From an uncultured Bacilli bacterium (GTDB lineage: Bacteria > Bacillota_I > Bacilli_A > RF39 > UBA660), in NCBI GenBank assembly GCA_944332105.1, contig CALVJI010000001.1, forward strand, positions 1-36,525: a DNA stretch of 36,525 bases, given 5' to 3'. Shown here piece after piece: positions 8,333 to 16,498 of the stretch; position 1 is the stretch's first letter, and every line of letters begins with the position of its first letter. Made by a program: the position numbers and the translations under genes. The notes beneath the pieces are model-generated. The model made no database searches and was not told the origin of the DNA. It was given only the letters and a program-made list of their open reading frames with translations.

Positions 8333-9212
8333 AAGAAAAGCTTTAGGAAAAGGCTTGGAACAATTATTCTCTAATGAAGTAATTAATTTTGAAAATTTTG
8401 AAAAAGATGTAGTTAAAAGTGCTTCAAAAAATGATATTGCAGAAATAAAAATAAGTGACATACGAAGTAATCCTTATCAACCACGTAAAACATTTGATGA
8501 AACCACTTTACAAGAACTAGCAGATTCTATTAAAGAACATGGTATAATCGAGCCAGTTATTGTTAAAAAAGCGATCAAAGGCTATGAATTAGTCGCCGGT
8601 GAAAGAAGAACAAAGGCTGCTAAACTTGCAGGTTTAGAAACTATTCCAGCAATTATTAAAGATTTTAATGATCAAGAAATGATGGAAATAGCTTTAATCG
8701 AAAATATTCAAAGAGAAGACTTAAATCCGATTGATGAAGCAAATGCCTATCAAAAAATCATTGAATTGGGACATTTAACTCAAGAAGAATTTGCTAAAAA
8801 ATTTGGCAAAAGTCGTAGTCATGTAACCAATATGCTAGGTTTATTAAAATTGCCTTTCTCTGTGAAAGAATTAGTAGAAAAAAAAGAATTGTCAATGGGC
8901 CATGCCCGCGCATTAAGTAAAATTGAAGATGCAGACAAAATTAAACAATTAGCAGAAAAAGTAATTACTAACAACATGAGTGTGCGTGAATTAGAAGCTG
9001 AGATTCAAGAAACCAAAATTCCAAAACACGAACAGCAAGACCGCAGCTATGAAACAAAATCAATTCGCAACACCATATATGAACGACTTATGCGTGAAAA
9101 AGTGGGAACAAAAGTGAAAATCACCAAGAAAAAAATTGAAATACCATATGATTCAGAAAAAGATTTAGAGAGGATACTAGAGATATTAGGAATTAGAATA
9201 GAAGGTGTATAA
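8322..9212 (+). CDS. parB: Chromosome partitioning protein ParB/Spo0J
   Basis: CTP-dependent DNA clamp that loads at parS sites and spreads, organising the origin and loading SMC. The 296-aa protein shows the ParB order: N-terminal tail (parA interaction), the NPYQPRKTF box near 47-55, the CTP-binding GERR box (VAGERRTKA), ENIQREDLNPIDEA, a helix-turn-helix around 148-170 (TQEEFAKKFGKSRSHVTN), and a C-terminal dimerisation domain. The start ATG 8322 overlaps parA by 11 bases, with AAGGAAG upstream. No good parS palindrome was seen in the window, so loading sites must lie elsewhere or differ from the consensus. Confidence 0.95.
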   Translation: METKRKALGKGLEQLFSNEVINFENFEKDVVKSASKNDIAEIKISDIRSNPYQPRKTFDETTLQELADSIKEHGIIEPVIVKKAIKGYELVAGERRTKAAKLAGLETIPAIIKDFNDQEMMEIALIENIQREDLNPIDEANAYQKIIELGHLTQEEFAKKFGKSRSHVTNMLGLLKLPFSVKELVEKKELSMGHARALSKIEDADKIKQLAEKVITNNMSVRELEAEIQETKIPKHEQQDRSYETKSIRNTIYERLMREKVGTKVKITKKKIEIPYDSEKDLERILEILGIRIEGV

Positions 9213-10018
9213 TGGAAAACCTTAAAAATTTTATTTTACAAGAAAAAGTAATCGCCCCAATTATCATTCTACTTAGTACATGGATATTAATTAAAGTAAT
9301 GAAGATAATTGTCAAAAAAATATTCATCAAAGATAAAAAGAACTTTATTGGTAAAAAAAGAACTACAATTATCGAATTAGTTACCAATGTTTTAAAGTTT
9401 TTTGTCTATGCAATTGCGATTATGATGATTTTAGAAGTTTATGGCGTTGATACCAAAGGTATTCTAGCTTCTTTAGGAATTGCCGGCGTTGTTTTAGGTT
9501 TAGCTCTTCAAGAAACTGTTCAAGATTTAATGAGTGGAATAAGTATTATCCTTGATAATTACTATGTGATCGGAGATACAATTCGCATCGATGACTTTAC
9601 AGGCGAAGTAGTTGAACTTTCTTTAAAAAGTACAAAAATTAAAGGTGCAAATGGTGAAATGTATATTTTTGCCAACCGTCTAGTTGATAAAGTTGTTAAC
9701 TTATCTCAAGCTAGAGCTGGTGTTAAAATTGAGATACCAACAGCTTATGAAGAAAATACTGAAAAAGTCGAAAAAGCTTTAGATGCATTAATGGAAGAAA
9801 TCAAAAAAATTCCTGATGTCTATGAAGATAGCTCATATTTAGGTATCGAAATGCTTGATGCATCAGCTATTAAATACTCATTGATGATTTATTGTAAATC
9901 AAGTGAACAGTATGCTATTAAACGAAAAATTTTAAAGATGATAAAAGAAGTGTATGAACAAGAAAATATAAAAATGCCATATAACCAGATCGAGGTGCAT
10001 AATGGAAAAGAATTATAG
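9212..10018 (+). CDS. MscS-type mechanosensitive channel
   Basis: Small-conductance mechanosensitive channel that opens on membrane stretch during osmotic downshock. The 268-aa protein has three hydrophobic helices (about 10-30, 50-74, 82-104). The last is the pore-lining TM3-like segment, rich in Gly and Ala (SLGIAGVVLGLALQETVQD), followed by the family signature LDNYYVIGDTIRIDDFTGEV and the cytoplasmic beta and alpha/beta domains. It shares one base with the parB stop (TAATG) and overlaps DUF951 by 17 bases, so it is firmly inside the partition operon. Confidence 0.92.
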   Translation: MENLKNFILQEKVIAPIIILLSTWILIKVMKIIVKKIFIKDKKNFIGKKRTTIIELVTNVLKFFVYAIAIMMILEVYGVDTKGILASLGIAGVVLGLALQETVQDLMSGISIILDNYYVIGDTIRIDDFTGEVVELSLKSTKIKGANGEMYIFANRLVDKVVNLSQARAGVKIEIPTAYEENTEKVEKALDALMEEIKKIPDVYEDSSYLGIEMLDASAIKYSLMIYCKSSEQYAIKRKILKMIKEVYEQENIKMPYNQIEVHNGKEL

Positions 10019-10196
10019 TTTAAATACCCATGTCGTAATGAAAAAAAATCATGCTTGTGGAACCAATGAATGGATAATCACACGTATGGGCGTAGACATC
10101 AAATTAAAATGTGTCCACTGTGGACGAGAAATCATGATGGATCGGTTAGAATTTGAAAGAAAGCTAAAGAAAATATTAGGTGATAGTCATGAATAA
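10002..10196 (+). CDS. DUF951 family small protein (YyzM-like)
   Basis: A 64-aa protein of the DUF951 family. It has the typical pattern of a conserved lysine-rich start, HACG around residue 19, an I-R-G/M-D-IKLKC strand, then CVHCGR and a hydrophobic and charged C-terminal helix. The three cysteines (in HACG and CVHCG) with a nearby histidine suggest a small metal or RNA/DNA-binding fold; the function is not established. The start ATG lies inside mscS and the end overlaps the next gene by eight bases. In Bacillus the homologue also sits between spo0J and ychF. Confidence 0.88.
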   Translation: MEKNYSLNTHVVMKKNHACGTNEWIITRMGVDIKLKCVHCGREIMMDRLEFERKLKKILGDSHE

Positions 10197-11724
10197 AGAA
10201 AAGACTAAAATGACTCTTCATCCTGTTATGAGTTTTTTAATTCTATCAGGAATTACAATTCTTTTAAGTGGCTTACTTTATTTATTAGAGTTTCAGCAAA
10301 CCGTTTATACGATCAATGCAACGACTCTAGAATATAGCACAGAGCTAGTAGAAATAACCAATGTTTTTAGTTTAGAAGGACTTAAATACATCTTTAGTTC
10401 AACAGTTTCAAACTTTGTAAATTTTGCTCCTTTAAGTAGCTTAATTATTATTTTAATAGGTTTTGGTGTCATGGAAAAAAGTGGCTTTTTAAAAACAGCT
10501 ATCACTTTTTTAACGAAAAAAATGAAAAAAAACACCGTGACATTTATTCTAGTTTTTATGAGTGTTATTGCTTCTGTAATGGGTGAGATATCTTATATTA
10601 TCATTTTACCATTAAGTGCTGCGATTTTTAAATATGGCAAACGAAATCCTGCTCTTGGGTTAATCGCAGCTTTTGCCGGCTTAACTTGTGGTAGTGGAAT
10701 CTCGTTTATCTTTACAAGTATTGATTCATCGTTACTTTCACAATCACTACTAGCTGCTCGTGTTTTAGATATTAATTATCGGATGGCTTCCATCAGTGCA
10801 ATTTTCATCATGGCTGTCGCGGTAATCTTACTATCTTTTATAATTACTTGGATCACAGAAAATGTCATAGCTAAAAGACTAAACAATGTTGTGAATGAAG
10901 ACGAAGAAAATGAAGACAAACTTTTAACAAGAAGAGAACTACGAGGATTATTATTTGCTTTATTTGCCGCGTCATTATATGTGATTATTATTTTATATAA
11001 TATTATTCCAGGTCTTCCTTTTTCCGGAAATCTTTTGGATAATACACAGATACTATACATCGACAAACTATTTAGCTACAATTCCTTTTTCTCAAATGGC
11101 TTTGTCTTTGTTGTTTCTATGTTCTTTCTTTCATTAGGCTTATTCTATGGTTTAGGTGCTCGCACTATTAAAAACAATAAAGACTTTGTAGATGCTCTTG
11201 GTCATTCTCTAGATGGTATTGGTAAAACATTAGTTATAATACTCGCAGCATCCTTATTTATTAGTATTTTTAAATATTCAAATATTGGTACCGTTATTGT
11301 TGCCTATCTAACTAGTTTATTTAGAAATATTAGCTTTCAAGGTTTACCTTTAGTTATTTTGCTTTTTGTTGTTTCAGCGATTGCAACTATTTTTATTCCA
11401 ACATCAATTACCAAATGGAGTATAATCGCTCCAACCGTTGTACCTGTTTTCATGAATGCCGGTATAACTCCGGAATTTGCTCAAGTAATTTTCCGCTTTG
11501 GTGAAGGAATAACCATGGGATTAACACCAATTATGGCTTACTTCGTTATTTATTTAGCTATATTAGATAAAAATAATCCAGAAGAAAAGCCCATTAGTTT
11601 ATGGCAAGGAATTAAGTTTCAAGTGCCGTATGCTGTCGCAACAGCCATTGTGTTATTAGTATTAATTGTTTTATGGTATATCATTGGTTTACCTTTAGGA
11701 ATTAATGGTAGTACCGTTTTGTAA
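10189..11724 (+). CDS. AbgT family transporter
   Basis: A 511-aa integral membrane protein with roughly 11-13 hydrophobic segments. It resembles the AbgT family: N-terminal HPVMSFLILSGITILLSG, the VEKSGFLKT-like motif (GVMEKSGFLKTAI), FTSIDSSL, and the late segment IPTSITKWSIIAPTVVPVFMNAGITPEFAQVIFRFGEG. Known members import p-aminobenzoyl-glutamate or export sulfonamide-like compounds, and which applies here cannot be read from sequence. I start at ATG 10189 (binding site AGGTGAT, 10179-10185); the in-frame GTG at 10180 lies within that site. It is inserted between DUF951 and ychF, which are neighbours in Bacillus. Confidence 0.85.
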   Translation: MNKEKTKMTLHPVMSFLILSGITILLSGLLYLLEFQQTVYTINATTLEYSTELVEITNVFSLEGLKYIFSSTVSNFVNFAPLSSLIIILIGFGVMEKSGFLKTAITFLTKKMKKNTVTFILVFMSVIASVMGEISYIIILPLSAAIFKYGKRNPALGLIAAFAGLTCGSGISFIFTSIDSSLLSQSLLAARVLDINYRMASISAIFIMAVAVILLSFIITWITENVIAKRLNNVVNEDEENEDKLLTRRELRGLLFALFAASLYVIIILYNIIPGLPFSGNLLDNTQILYIDKLFSYNSFFSNGFVFVVSMFFLSLGLFYGLGARTIKNNKDFVDALGHSLDGIGKTLVIILAASLFISIFKYSNIGTVIVAYLTSLFRNISFQGLPLVILLFVVSAIATIFIPTSITKWSIIAPTVVPVFMNAGITPEFAQVIFRFGEGITMGLTPIMAYFVIYLAILDKNNPEEKPISLWQGIKFQVPYAVATAIVLLVLIVLWYIIGLPLGINGSTVL

Positions 11725-11736
11725 GGAGGGTTTTAA

Positions 11737-12837
11737 ATGAGTTTAAAAGCAGGAATTGTTGGTTTGCCAAATGTCGGTAAATCAACTCTTTTTAATGCTA
11801 TTACTAAGAAAAATATCTTAGCTGCAAATTATCCATTTGCTACGATTGATCCCAATGTCGGCGTCGTAACTGTTCCAGATTCACGGTTAACTTTTCTAGA
11901 AGAACTATATGTTCCTAAAAATACTGTGCCAACATCTTTTGAGTTTACAGATATTGCCGGTTTAGTTAAAGGTGCGAGTAAAGGAGAAGGATTAGGCAAC
12001 AAATTTCTTTCACATATACGCGAAGTAGATGCCATTGTTGAAGTCATTCGTTGCTTTGAAGATGAAAATATTATTCATGTATCTGGCAAAGTGGATCCAA
12101 TTGAAGACATCGAAATTATTAACGTTGAACTTATCTTATCAGATCTAGAAATCATTGAAAATCGATTATCAAAAATTGAAAAAAAAGCTCAGACAACCAA
12201 AGATAAAGAAACTATCGCCGAATATGAAGTTTTAAAAAAATGTCAGGATTCATTAACAAAAAATATTCCCCTACGTCAAATAGAGTTTACAGAAGACGAG
12301 AAGCTTTTAATTAAAAACTTCAATTTTATTACTGCAAAACCTATTATCTATGTGGCAAATGTCAATGAAGAAGATGCAGTTTTAGGAAAAAATAAATATA
12401 CAGAAGAAGTACGAAATTTCGCAAGCAAAGAAAATGCTGGTGTCATTGTCATGTGTGCTAAATTAGAAAGCGAGCTAGCTGAATTAGAAGAACAAGATAA
12501 AGAAGCTTTTTTAAAAGAGCTAGGCATCGCTCATAGTGGTTTGGATAAACTCATATTTGCAACTTATAGTTTACTTGGTTTAGAAACCTTTTTTACAGTT
12601 GGTAAGGACGAGTGTCGTGCCTGGACTTTTAAAAAAGGCACAAATGCAAAAAAAGCCGCGGGACTTATCCACAGTGATATTGAAAGAGGATTCATTAAAG
12701 CTGAAATCATGAAATATAACGATCTAGAAGAACTAAAAGACGAAAAAAAAGTCCAAGAGGCAGGCAAACTTTACCTTGAAGGAAAAGACTACATCATGCA
12801 AGATGGTGACATCGTCTATTTTAGGTTTAATGTTTAG
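11737..12837 (+). CDS. ychF: Redox- and ribosome-associated ATPase YchF (OLA1-type)
   Basis: Obg-related P-loop NTPase that prefers ATP and associates with ribosomes; involved in stress responses and translation. The 366-aa protein begins with the G1 motif GLPNVGKSTLFNAIT, then NYPFATIDPNVGVV, the DIAGLVKGASKGEGLGN switch II, a coiled-coil insertion about 125-200, and a C-terminal TGS domain ending in YIMQDGDIVYFRFNV. The motif order and length are those of YchF. A strong binding site (AAGGAGGG) precedes the ATG. DUF1653 follows after 11 bases. Confidence 0.96.
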   Translation: MSLKAGIVGLPNVGKSTLFNAITKKNILAANYPFATIDPNVGVVTVPDSRLTFLEELYVPKNTVPTSFEFTDIAGLVKGASKGEGLGNKFLSHIREVDAIVEVIRCFEDENIIHVSGKVDPIEDIEIINVELILSDLEIIENRLSKIEKKAQTTKDKETIAEYEVLKKCQDSLTKNIPLRQIEFTEDEKLLIKNFNFITAKPIIYVANVNEEDAVLGKNKYTEEVRNFASKENAGVIVMCAKLESELAELEEQDKEAFLKELGIAHSGLDKLIFATYSLLGLETFFTVGKDECRAWTFKKGTNAKKAAGLIHSDIERGFIKAEIMKYNDLEELKDEKKVQEAGKLYLEGKDYIMQDGDIVYFRFNV

Positions 12838-12848
12838 GAGATGAGAAG

Positions 12849-13079
12849 ATGAATGAAGTAAAAATAAAAGGCGTTTATAGACACTACAAAGGTGATTATT
12901 ATTTAGTAGAAGATATCGCTTTAGATTGTGAAACAAAAGAACCATTAGTCATTTATCGAGCTTTATATGGCGATGGAATTTTATGGGTAAGACCATTAAA
13001 AGACTTTATAAAAGAAGTAAACAAAGAGAATCAAAAGTATCGTTTTGAATTACAAAATATAGAATCGAAGAGAAAATAA
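12849..13079 (+). CDS. DUF1653 family protein
   Basis: A 76-aa protein of the DUF1653 family. These small proteins share the pattern G-x-Y-RHYKG-x-Y-x-LVEDIA, then ET-x-EPLVIYRALYGDG-x-LWVRPL-x-F, which is seen almost completely here. The function is unknown; the fold is probably a small SH3-like beta barrel, given the strand spacing. The binding site is TAGGAGATGAGA. It closes the partition operon and is followed by a terminator. Confidence 0.88.
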   Translation: MNEVKIKGVYRHYKGDYYLVEDIALDCETKEPLVIYRALYGDGILWVRPLKDFIKEVNKENQKYRFELQNIESKRK

Positions 13080-13083
13080 AAAA

Positions 13084-13115
13084 CTTTTTCAAAATCTTAT
13101 TGAAAAAGCTTTTTT
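13084..13115 (+). terminator. Terminator closing the parA-DUF1653 operon
   Basis: CTTTTTCAA (13084-13092) pairs with TTGAAAAAG (13100-13108), followed by CTTTTTT. Confidence 0.85.
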
Positions 13116-13138
13116 AATTTTGAAGTATAATCATTAAT

Positions 13139-13167
13139 TTTACAAACTAAAGAGAATATGATATACT
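13139..13167 (+). promoter_or_regulatory. Near-consensus promoter for the BI-1 gene
   Basis: TTTACA (13139-13144), 17 bases, TATACT (13162-13167), with TG one base upstream of the -10. One of the best promoters in the window. Confidence 0.8.
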
Positions 13168-13191
13168 AATGAGGTAGAAAAGAGGGAATTT

Positions 13192-13845
13192 ATGGTAAAT
13201 AATCAAACACTTTCCAAAACTTTTGGATGGATGTTTATTGGACTTTTAGTAACCTTTTTAACAGGTTATGTCGTGTCACTAAATGAAAATATGCTTTACA
13301 ATATAATGAGTACTTGGGGAATGATTTTATGTATCGTTGTGGAACTTGGATTAGTTATCTTTTTATCAGCAAGAATCACTAAAATGCAACCAACGACTGC
13401 TAAAATAAGTTTCTTATTATACTCCTTTGTGAGTGGATTAACATTTTCTAGTATTTTTATGGTATATTCGTTGAATTCAATAATGTATGTCTTTTTAATA
13501 ACAGCAGTTGTATTCGCCATATTCGCGGCGATTGGAGCTTTTACTAAAATTGATTTAACAAAAATTGGTTCGTATTTATTGATGGCCTTATTAGCTATAA
13601 TTATTTGTACCATCATAAACATTTTCTTAAATAGTACAAGTTTTGATTTATTTCTTTCAATCATCATTATTATAGTTTTTATAGGCTTCACTGCTTATGA
13701 TGTGCAAAGATTAAAGCGATTAAGTGGAACTGGAATAATTAATGAAGAAAATTTAGCTATTTACGGCGCACTTGAACTGTACTTAGATTTTATTAACTTA
13801 TTCTTAGAACTACTTCGTTTATTTGGCTCAAGTCATGATAATTAA
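13192..13845 (+). CDS. Bax inhibitor-1/YccA family membrane protein
   Basis: A 217-aa protein with seven hydrophobic helices spread evenly over its length, matching the bacterial BI-1 (TMBIM) family; characterised members are pH-sensitive calcium leak channels or partners of FtsH. Family features include the N-terminal TLSKTFGWMFIGLLVTFLTGY segment, the central VSGLTFSSIFMVY helix and the C-terminal FTAYDVQRLKRL motif with conserved aspartate, then GALELYLDFINLFLELLRL. The start is ATG 13192 with AGAGGGA upstream. It is a single gene with its own promoter and terminator. Confidence 0.92.
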   Translation: MVNNQTLSKTFGWMFIGLLVTFLTGYVVSLNENMLYNIMSTWGMILCIVVELGLVIFLSARITKMQPTTAKISFLLYSFVSGLTFSSIFMVYSLNSIMYVFLITAVVFAIFAAIGAFTKIDLTKIGSYLLMALLAIIICTIINIFLNSTSFDLFLSIIIIIVFIGFTAYDVQRLKRLSGTGIINEENLAIYGALELYLDFINLFLELLRLFGSSHDN

Positions 13846-13870
13846 GATGTGTTAAAAGCATCTTTTTTTT
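13844..13870 (+). terminator. Terminator after the BI-1 gene
   Basis: AAGATG (13844-13849) pairs with CATCTT (13859-13864), then a run of eight T. Confidence 0.8.
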
Positions 13871-13882
13871 CACGCTAAATTT

Positions 13883-13891
13883 TGATAAAAT
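13883..13891 (+). promoter_or_regulatory. Extended -10 element for the 241-aa gene
   Basis: TGA then TAAAAT (13886-13891), an extended -10; the -35 position holds only a T-run. Confidence 0.45.
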
Positions 13892-13920
13892 AGAAATATA
13901 TGATGGAGGCTGTGATGTAA

Positions 13921-14646
13921 ATGATATATGTTTTTATAATTTTTCAAATTCTTATTTTTATAGAAAGCTACATTCTTTATCAAAAAAAGATGCGTAAAAG
14001 CAGTGCGATTCTTTTTTTAATAAATACAATTTCATTAATTGTAAATATTATCTTTTTCCTTCCACTATTTAAAAATGAAATAACTACTTCATCAGTGATC
14101 TATTTTCAAAAAAAGATGACCACAGAGGCTTTTCAAACTTTACTATGGTTTTTAATTAATGTAATATTAATTGCTGTGAATGCAAATGGGTTAATAAAAG
14201 CTTCGAAAAAACAAAAAATTTCTAAAATAATAACTAGCATATCTTATCTTTTCTCAGCTGTGCTATTCCTATTTTTAAGTGTCGTTCTTTTCTCTAAAAG
14301 TGCTGACCTATTAATCTTTATTTATGTCATTGTGGCAATCATTTATTTAATTCGCAAATACTGTATTTTACAAAAAAATTACTATCTTGCAGTTATTCTA
14401 ATTTTACTTATTTTTACTTGGTATTCATATTGTACATATACAGGTGCAGCCCGTTTTCAAATCGCTTTAACAGGTTATCCTAACAAAGCTTATGATGGTG
14501 GGCTAGAAGAACAGAAATTTTATCAAGAAGAAAATGTCAAGAAATATGTGCCTATTGAAACTATTGAAGTAATTGATGGTGATATGGGTATTATTGAGAT
14601 ACGTAACTACGGCTTCTTAAAATTCGGTAATTATAGTACATATTAA
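13921..14646 (+). CDS. Hypothetical membrane protein, 241 aa
   Basis: Family not recognised. Six hydrophobic segments fill the first 165 residues (about 2-20, 27-48, 75-92, 102-123, 127-142, 150-167). A soluble C-terminal part of about 70 residues follows, Tyr-, Glu- and Gly-rich, and ending IEIRNYGFLKFGNYSTY. Odd leader: the binding site GGAGG (13905-13909) is best spaced for an ATG at 13915 that is followed directly by TAA (13918-13920), and the true start ATG 13921 comes next. Initiation at the first ATG would give an immediate stop, so this start-stop pair may reduce or gate translation. Confidence 0.72.
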   Translation: MIYVFIIFQILIFIESYILYQKKMRKSSAILFLINTISLIVNIIFFLPLFKNEITTSSVIYFQKKMTTEAFQTLLWFLINVILIAVNANGLIKASKKQKISKIITSISYLFSAVLFLFLSVVLFSKSADLLIFIYVIVAIIYLIRKYCILQKNYYLAVILILLIFTWYSYCTYTGAARFQIALTGYPNKAYDGGLEEQKFYQEENVKKYVPIETIEVIDGDMGIIEIRNYGFLKFGNYSTY

Positions 14647-14666
14647 ATTTTAGAGGAAGCGTAGTT

Positions 14667-15242
14667 ATGAAAGAAATAGAAGAATATTCTTGGCAAGAGA
14701 TCGAAAGTTTACCAAAAAAAGAAAAACTAGAATTATCAAAACGATTTTTGCAAGCTAAAAAAGAAATGACTTCATGTTCATTTCTGGAAAGTGAATGGCA
14801 AAATATATTTGATGAACATCTTTCATTGTATGAAAATTACTTAAAATTACAAAATTACATTGTAGAGCTTCAAAGTGAAATGATTTTTCCAGGTCACATT
14901 GTCAAACTCTATCCTTATATAAGTGAATCTATCGCCCAAAGAGATATAATTGCTCATTTAGGGCCTTATATAATTCAAACAGGAACACGGTATTGCCGCT
15001 ACCGCCCTTTAATTAAAGATCATACTTCCAAAAAATGTTACGTTTTAAAAAAAGCTATTCTAACAACTCATGAATATACCACCTTATTACCCCATACTTT
15101 TAGAGAATTTGAAACATGGGACAAAAATTTAGAAACTTCATTTTTCAAAAGAGAAAATACTCCTATTGATTTTTATGATTTAAGCTGCCGTTTAAAAACA
15201 GATAAACTAGCGTTGCAAGAATTAAAAAAATCTAGAAAATAA
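14667..15242 (+). CDS. Hypothetical protein, 191 aa
   Basis: Family not recognised. It is a soluble, charged protein with a helical N-terminal half (about 1-75) and a more mixed C-terminal half containing several aromatic and cysteine residues (RYCRYRP, KKCYVLKK). There is no signal or membrane segment. It starts at ATG 14667 with AGAGGAAG upstream, 20 bases after the membrane protein gene, so the two probably share a transcript. It ends before a clear terminator. Confidence 0.7.
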   Translation: MKEIEEYSWQEIESLPKKEKLELSKRFLQAKKEMTSCSFLESEWQNIFDEHLSLYENYLKLQNYIVELQSEMIFPGHIVKLYPYISESIAQRDIIAHLGPYIIQTGTRYCRYRPLIKDHTSKKCYVLKKAILTTHEYTTLLPHTFREFETWDKNLETSFFKRENTPIDFYDLSCRLKTDKLALQELKKSRK

Positions 15243-15259
15243 TATTGATATATATTTCA

Positions 15260-15288
15260 AAATAGCAAATAAATGTTTGCTATTTTTT
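15260..15288 (+). terminator. Terminator overlapping the next promoter
   Basis: AAATAGCAAA (15260-15269) pairs perfectly with TTTGCTATTT (15276-15285) and runs into T. The -35 of the following promoter (TTGCTA, 15277-15282) is inside the 3' arm. Confidence 0.85.
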
Positions 15289-15305
15289 GCGAAAATCGGT
15301 ATAAT
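15277..15305 (+). promoter_or_regulatory. Promoter for the radical SAM gene
   Basis: TTGCTA (15277-15282), 17 bases, perfect TATAAT (15300-15305). Confidence 0.8.
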
Positions 15306-15338
15306 ATATAGGTAAATATCTCTAAGGGGATGAAGAAT

Positions 15339-16226
15339 ATGGAAATAATTAAAACAAAGACAATCATGACTAAATCAAGTCAAGGCCATCGTTGGTTTGG
15401 GATTGACTATCACATGAACTTATATAAGGGTTGCCCCATGGGCTGTATTTACTGCGATTCGCGCTGTGAAGCTTATCATATAGAAAATTTTGACGAAGTT
15501 CGCATCAAAGAAAATGCTCTAGAAATATTAGAAGAGGAACTAAAAAGTAAAGGATTAAAAGGTGTTGTTTCCTTTGGGTCTTTATCCGATCCTTATAATC
15601 CTGAAGAAGAAAACTTAGAACTTACTCGTCAAGCTTTGATGTTAATTTTAAAATATGGTTTCGGTGTTTCAATTGATACGAAAAGTGATTTAATATTAAG
15701 AGATCTAGATTTATTAAAAGAAATTCAAAAAAAGAATAATGTAATTATCAAAATATCCATTACGACATATGATAATGAACTTGCCAAAAAAATAGAGCCT
15801 AATGTTATCTCATCAACCAAAAGATTTGAAGTGCTAAGAAAATTAAGAGAAAATGGTATTTATGCCGGTGTTCTAATGACTCCAGTCTTGCCCTTTCTAA
15901 CAGATACAGAAGATAATATTTTAAATATTATTGTAAAAAGCAAAGAAGCCGATGCCAAATTCATTTATACAAAGATGGGTATGACTTTAAAAACTAATCA
16001 ACGAGACTATTACTATCGAGCTTTAGATATTCTATATCCTGGGTTAAAAGAGGATTATATGGCAGTTTATGGCAATAAAAATATTTGTAATACTTTACAA
16101 TTTAGACATCTAATGGATCTTTTCCTGCGCAAATGTAGTGAAAATCAAATTCTAACCGATATGGATGCGATCATTGCTGACTATAAAAAAGAAATCCCAC
16201 AAAATGAACAAATGAGTTTATTTTAA
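15339..16226 (+). CDS. SPL-family radical SAM protein
   Basis: Radical SAM enzyme with the cluster motif C32-x3-C36-x2-C39 (CPMGCIYC) near the N-terminus, preceded by YHMNLYKGC, the layout of the spore-photoproduct-lyase-like family. The 295-aa protein continues with SFGSLSDPYNPEE, a TIM-barrel-like core and MTPVLPFLTDTEDNI. It lacks the long N-terminal region of true spore photoproduct lyase, so repair of spore thymine dimers should not be assumed; many of these relatives have no known substrate. I use ATG 15339, eight bases after AAGGGGA; the in-frame ATG 15330 touches that site. Confidence 0.85.
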   Translation: MEIIKTKTIMTKSSQGHRWFGIDYHMNLYKGCPMGCIYCDSRCEAYHIENFDEVRIKENALEILEEELKSKGLKGVVSFGSLSDPYNPEEENLELTRQALMLILKYGFGVSIDTKSDLILRDLDLLKEIQKKNNVIIKISITTYDNELAKKIEPNVISSTKRFEVLRKLRENGIYAGVLMTPVLPFLTDTEDNILNIIVKSKEADAKFIYTKMGMTLKTNQRDYYYRALDILYPGLKEDYMAVYGNKNICNTLQFRHLMDLFLRKCSENQILTDMDAIIADYKKEIPQNEQMSLF

Positions 16227-16250
16227 GAAAAAATGGTAAAATTTAACTTG

Positions 16251-16280
16251 ATATACTTTGTAAAAAAAGTATATTTTTTT
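16251..16280 (+). terminator. Terminator after the radical SAM gene
   Basis: ATATACTTT (16251-16259) pairs with AAAGTATAT (16266-16274), followed by seven T. Confidence 0.8.
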
Positions 16281-16313
16281 AGTTAAAAACCATACTAGTA
16301 ATGGGTGATAAAT

Positions 16314-16496
16314 ATGAGTGAAAAAGAATTATTATATCTTGAAGATGCTTTAAGTCATCTCGAATATTTTAAAAGACATCTATGTATTAACAAAGAATGT
16401 GTAAGTGAAACAAAAGAAAGTAATTTACTTAAGAAAATAGAAAAGAAAACAGATACTTTATATCAAGACTTTTATACAGAATTGAAAGGAGAATAA
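16314..16496 (+). CDS. Small helical protein, 60 aa, partner of the CotF-like gene
   Basis: A 60-aa soluble, predicted all-helical protein with two cysteines (HLCINKEC). Not securely assigned. Its size, helical pattern and position two bases before a CotF-like gene suggest a small coat-type partner, which is inference from context. ATG 16314 has GGGTGAT (16303-16309) upstream; an in-frame GTG at 16305 lies inside that site. It ends in AAAGGAGAATAA, which serves as binding site for the next gene. Confidence 0.65.
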   Translation: MSEKELLYLEDALSHLEYFKRHLCINKECVSETKESNLLKKIEKKTDTLYQDFYTELKGE

Positions 16497-16498
16497 AA

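Noticed and set aside
13296..13691. 131-aa open frame on the minus strand
   Set aside because: Lies wholly inside the BI-1 gene in antisense; no binding site; composition is a mirror of the membrane codons.
15339..16226. True spore photoproduct lyase
   Set aside because: Motif spacing fits the wider SPL-type family, but the protein is short and lacks features needed to assign that reaction.
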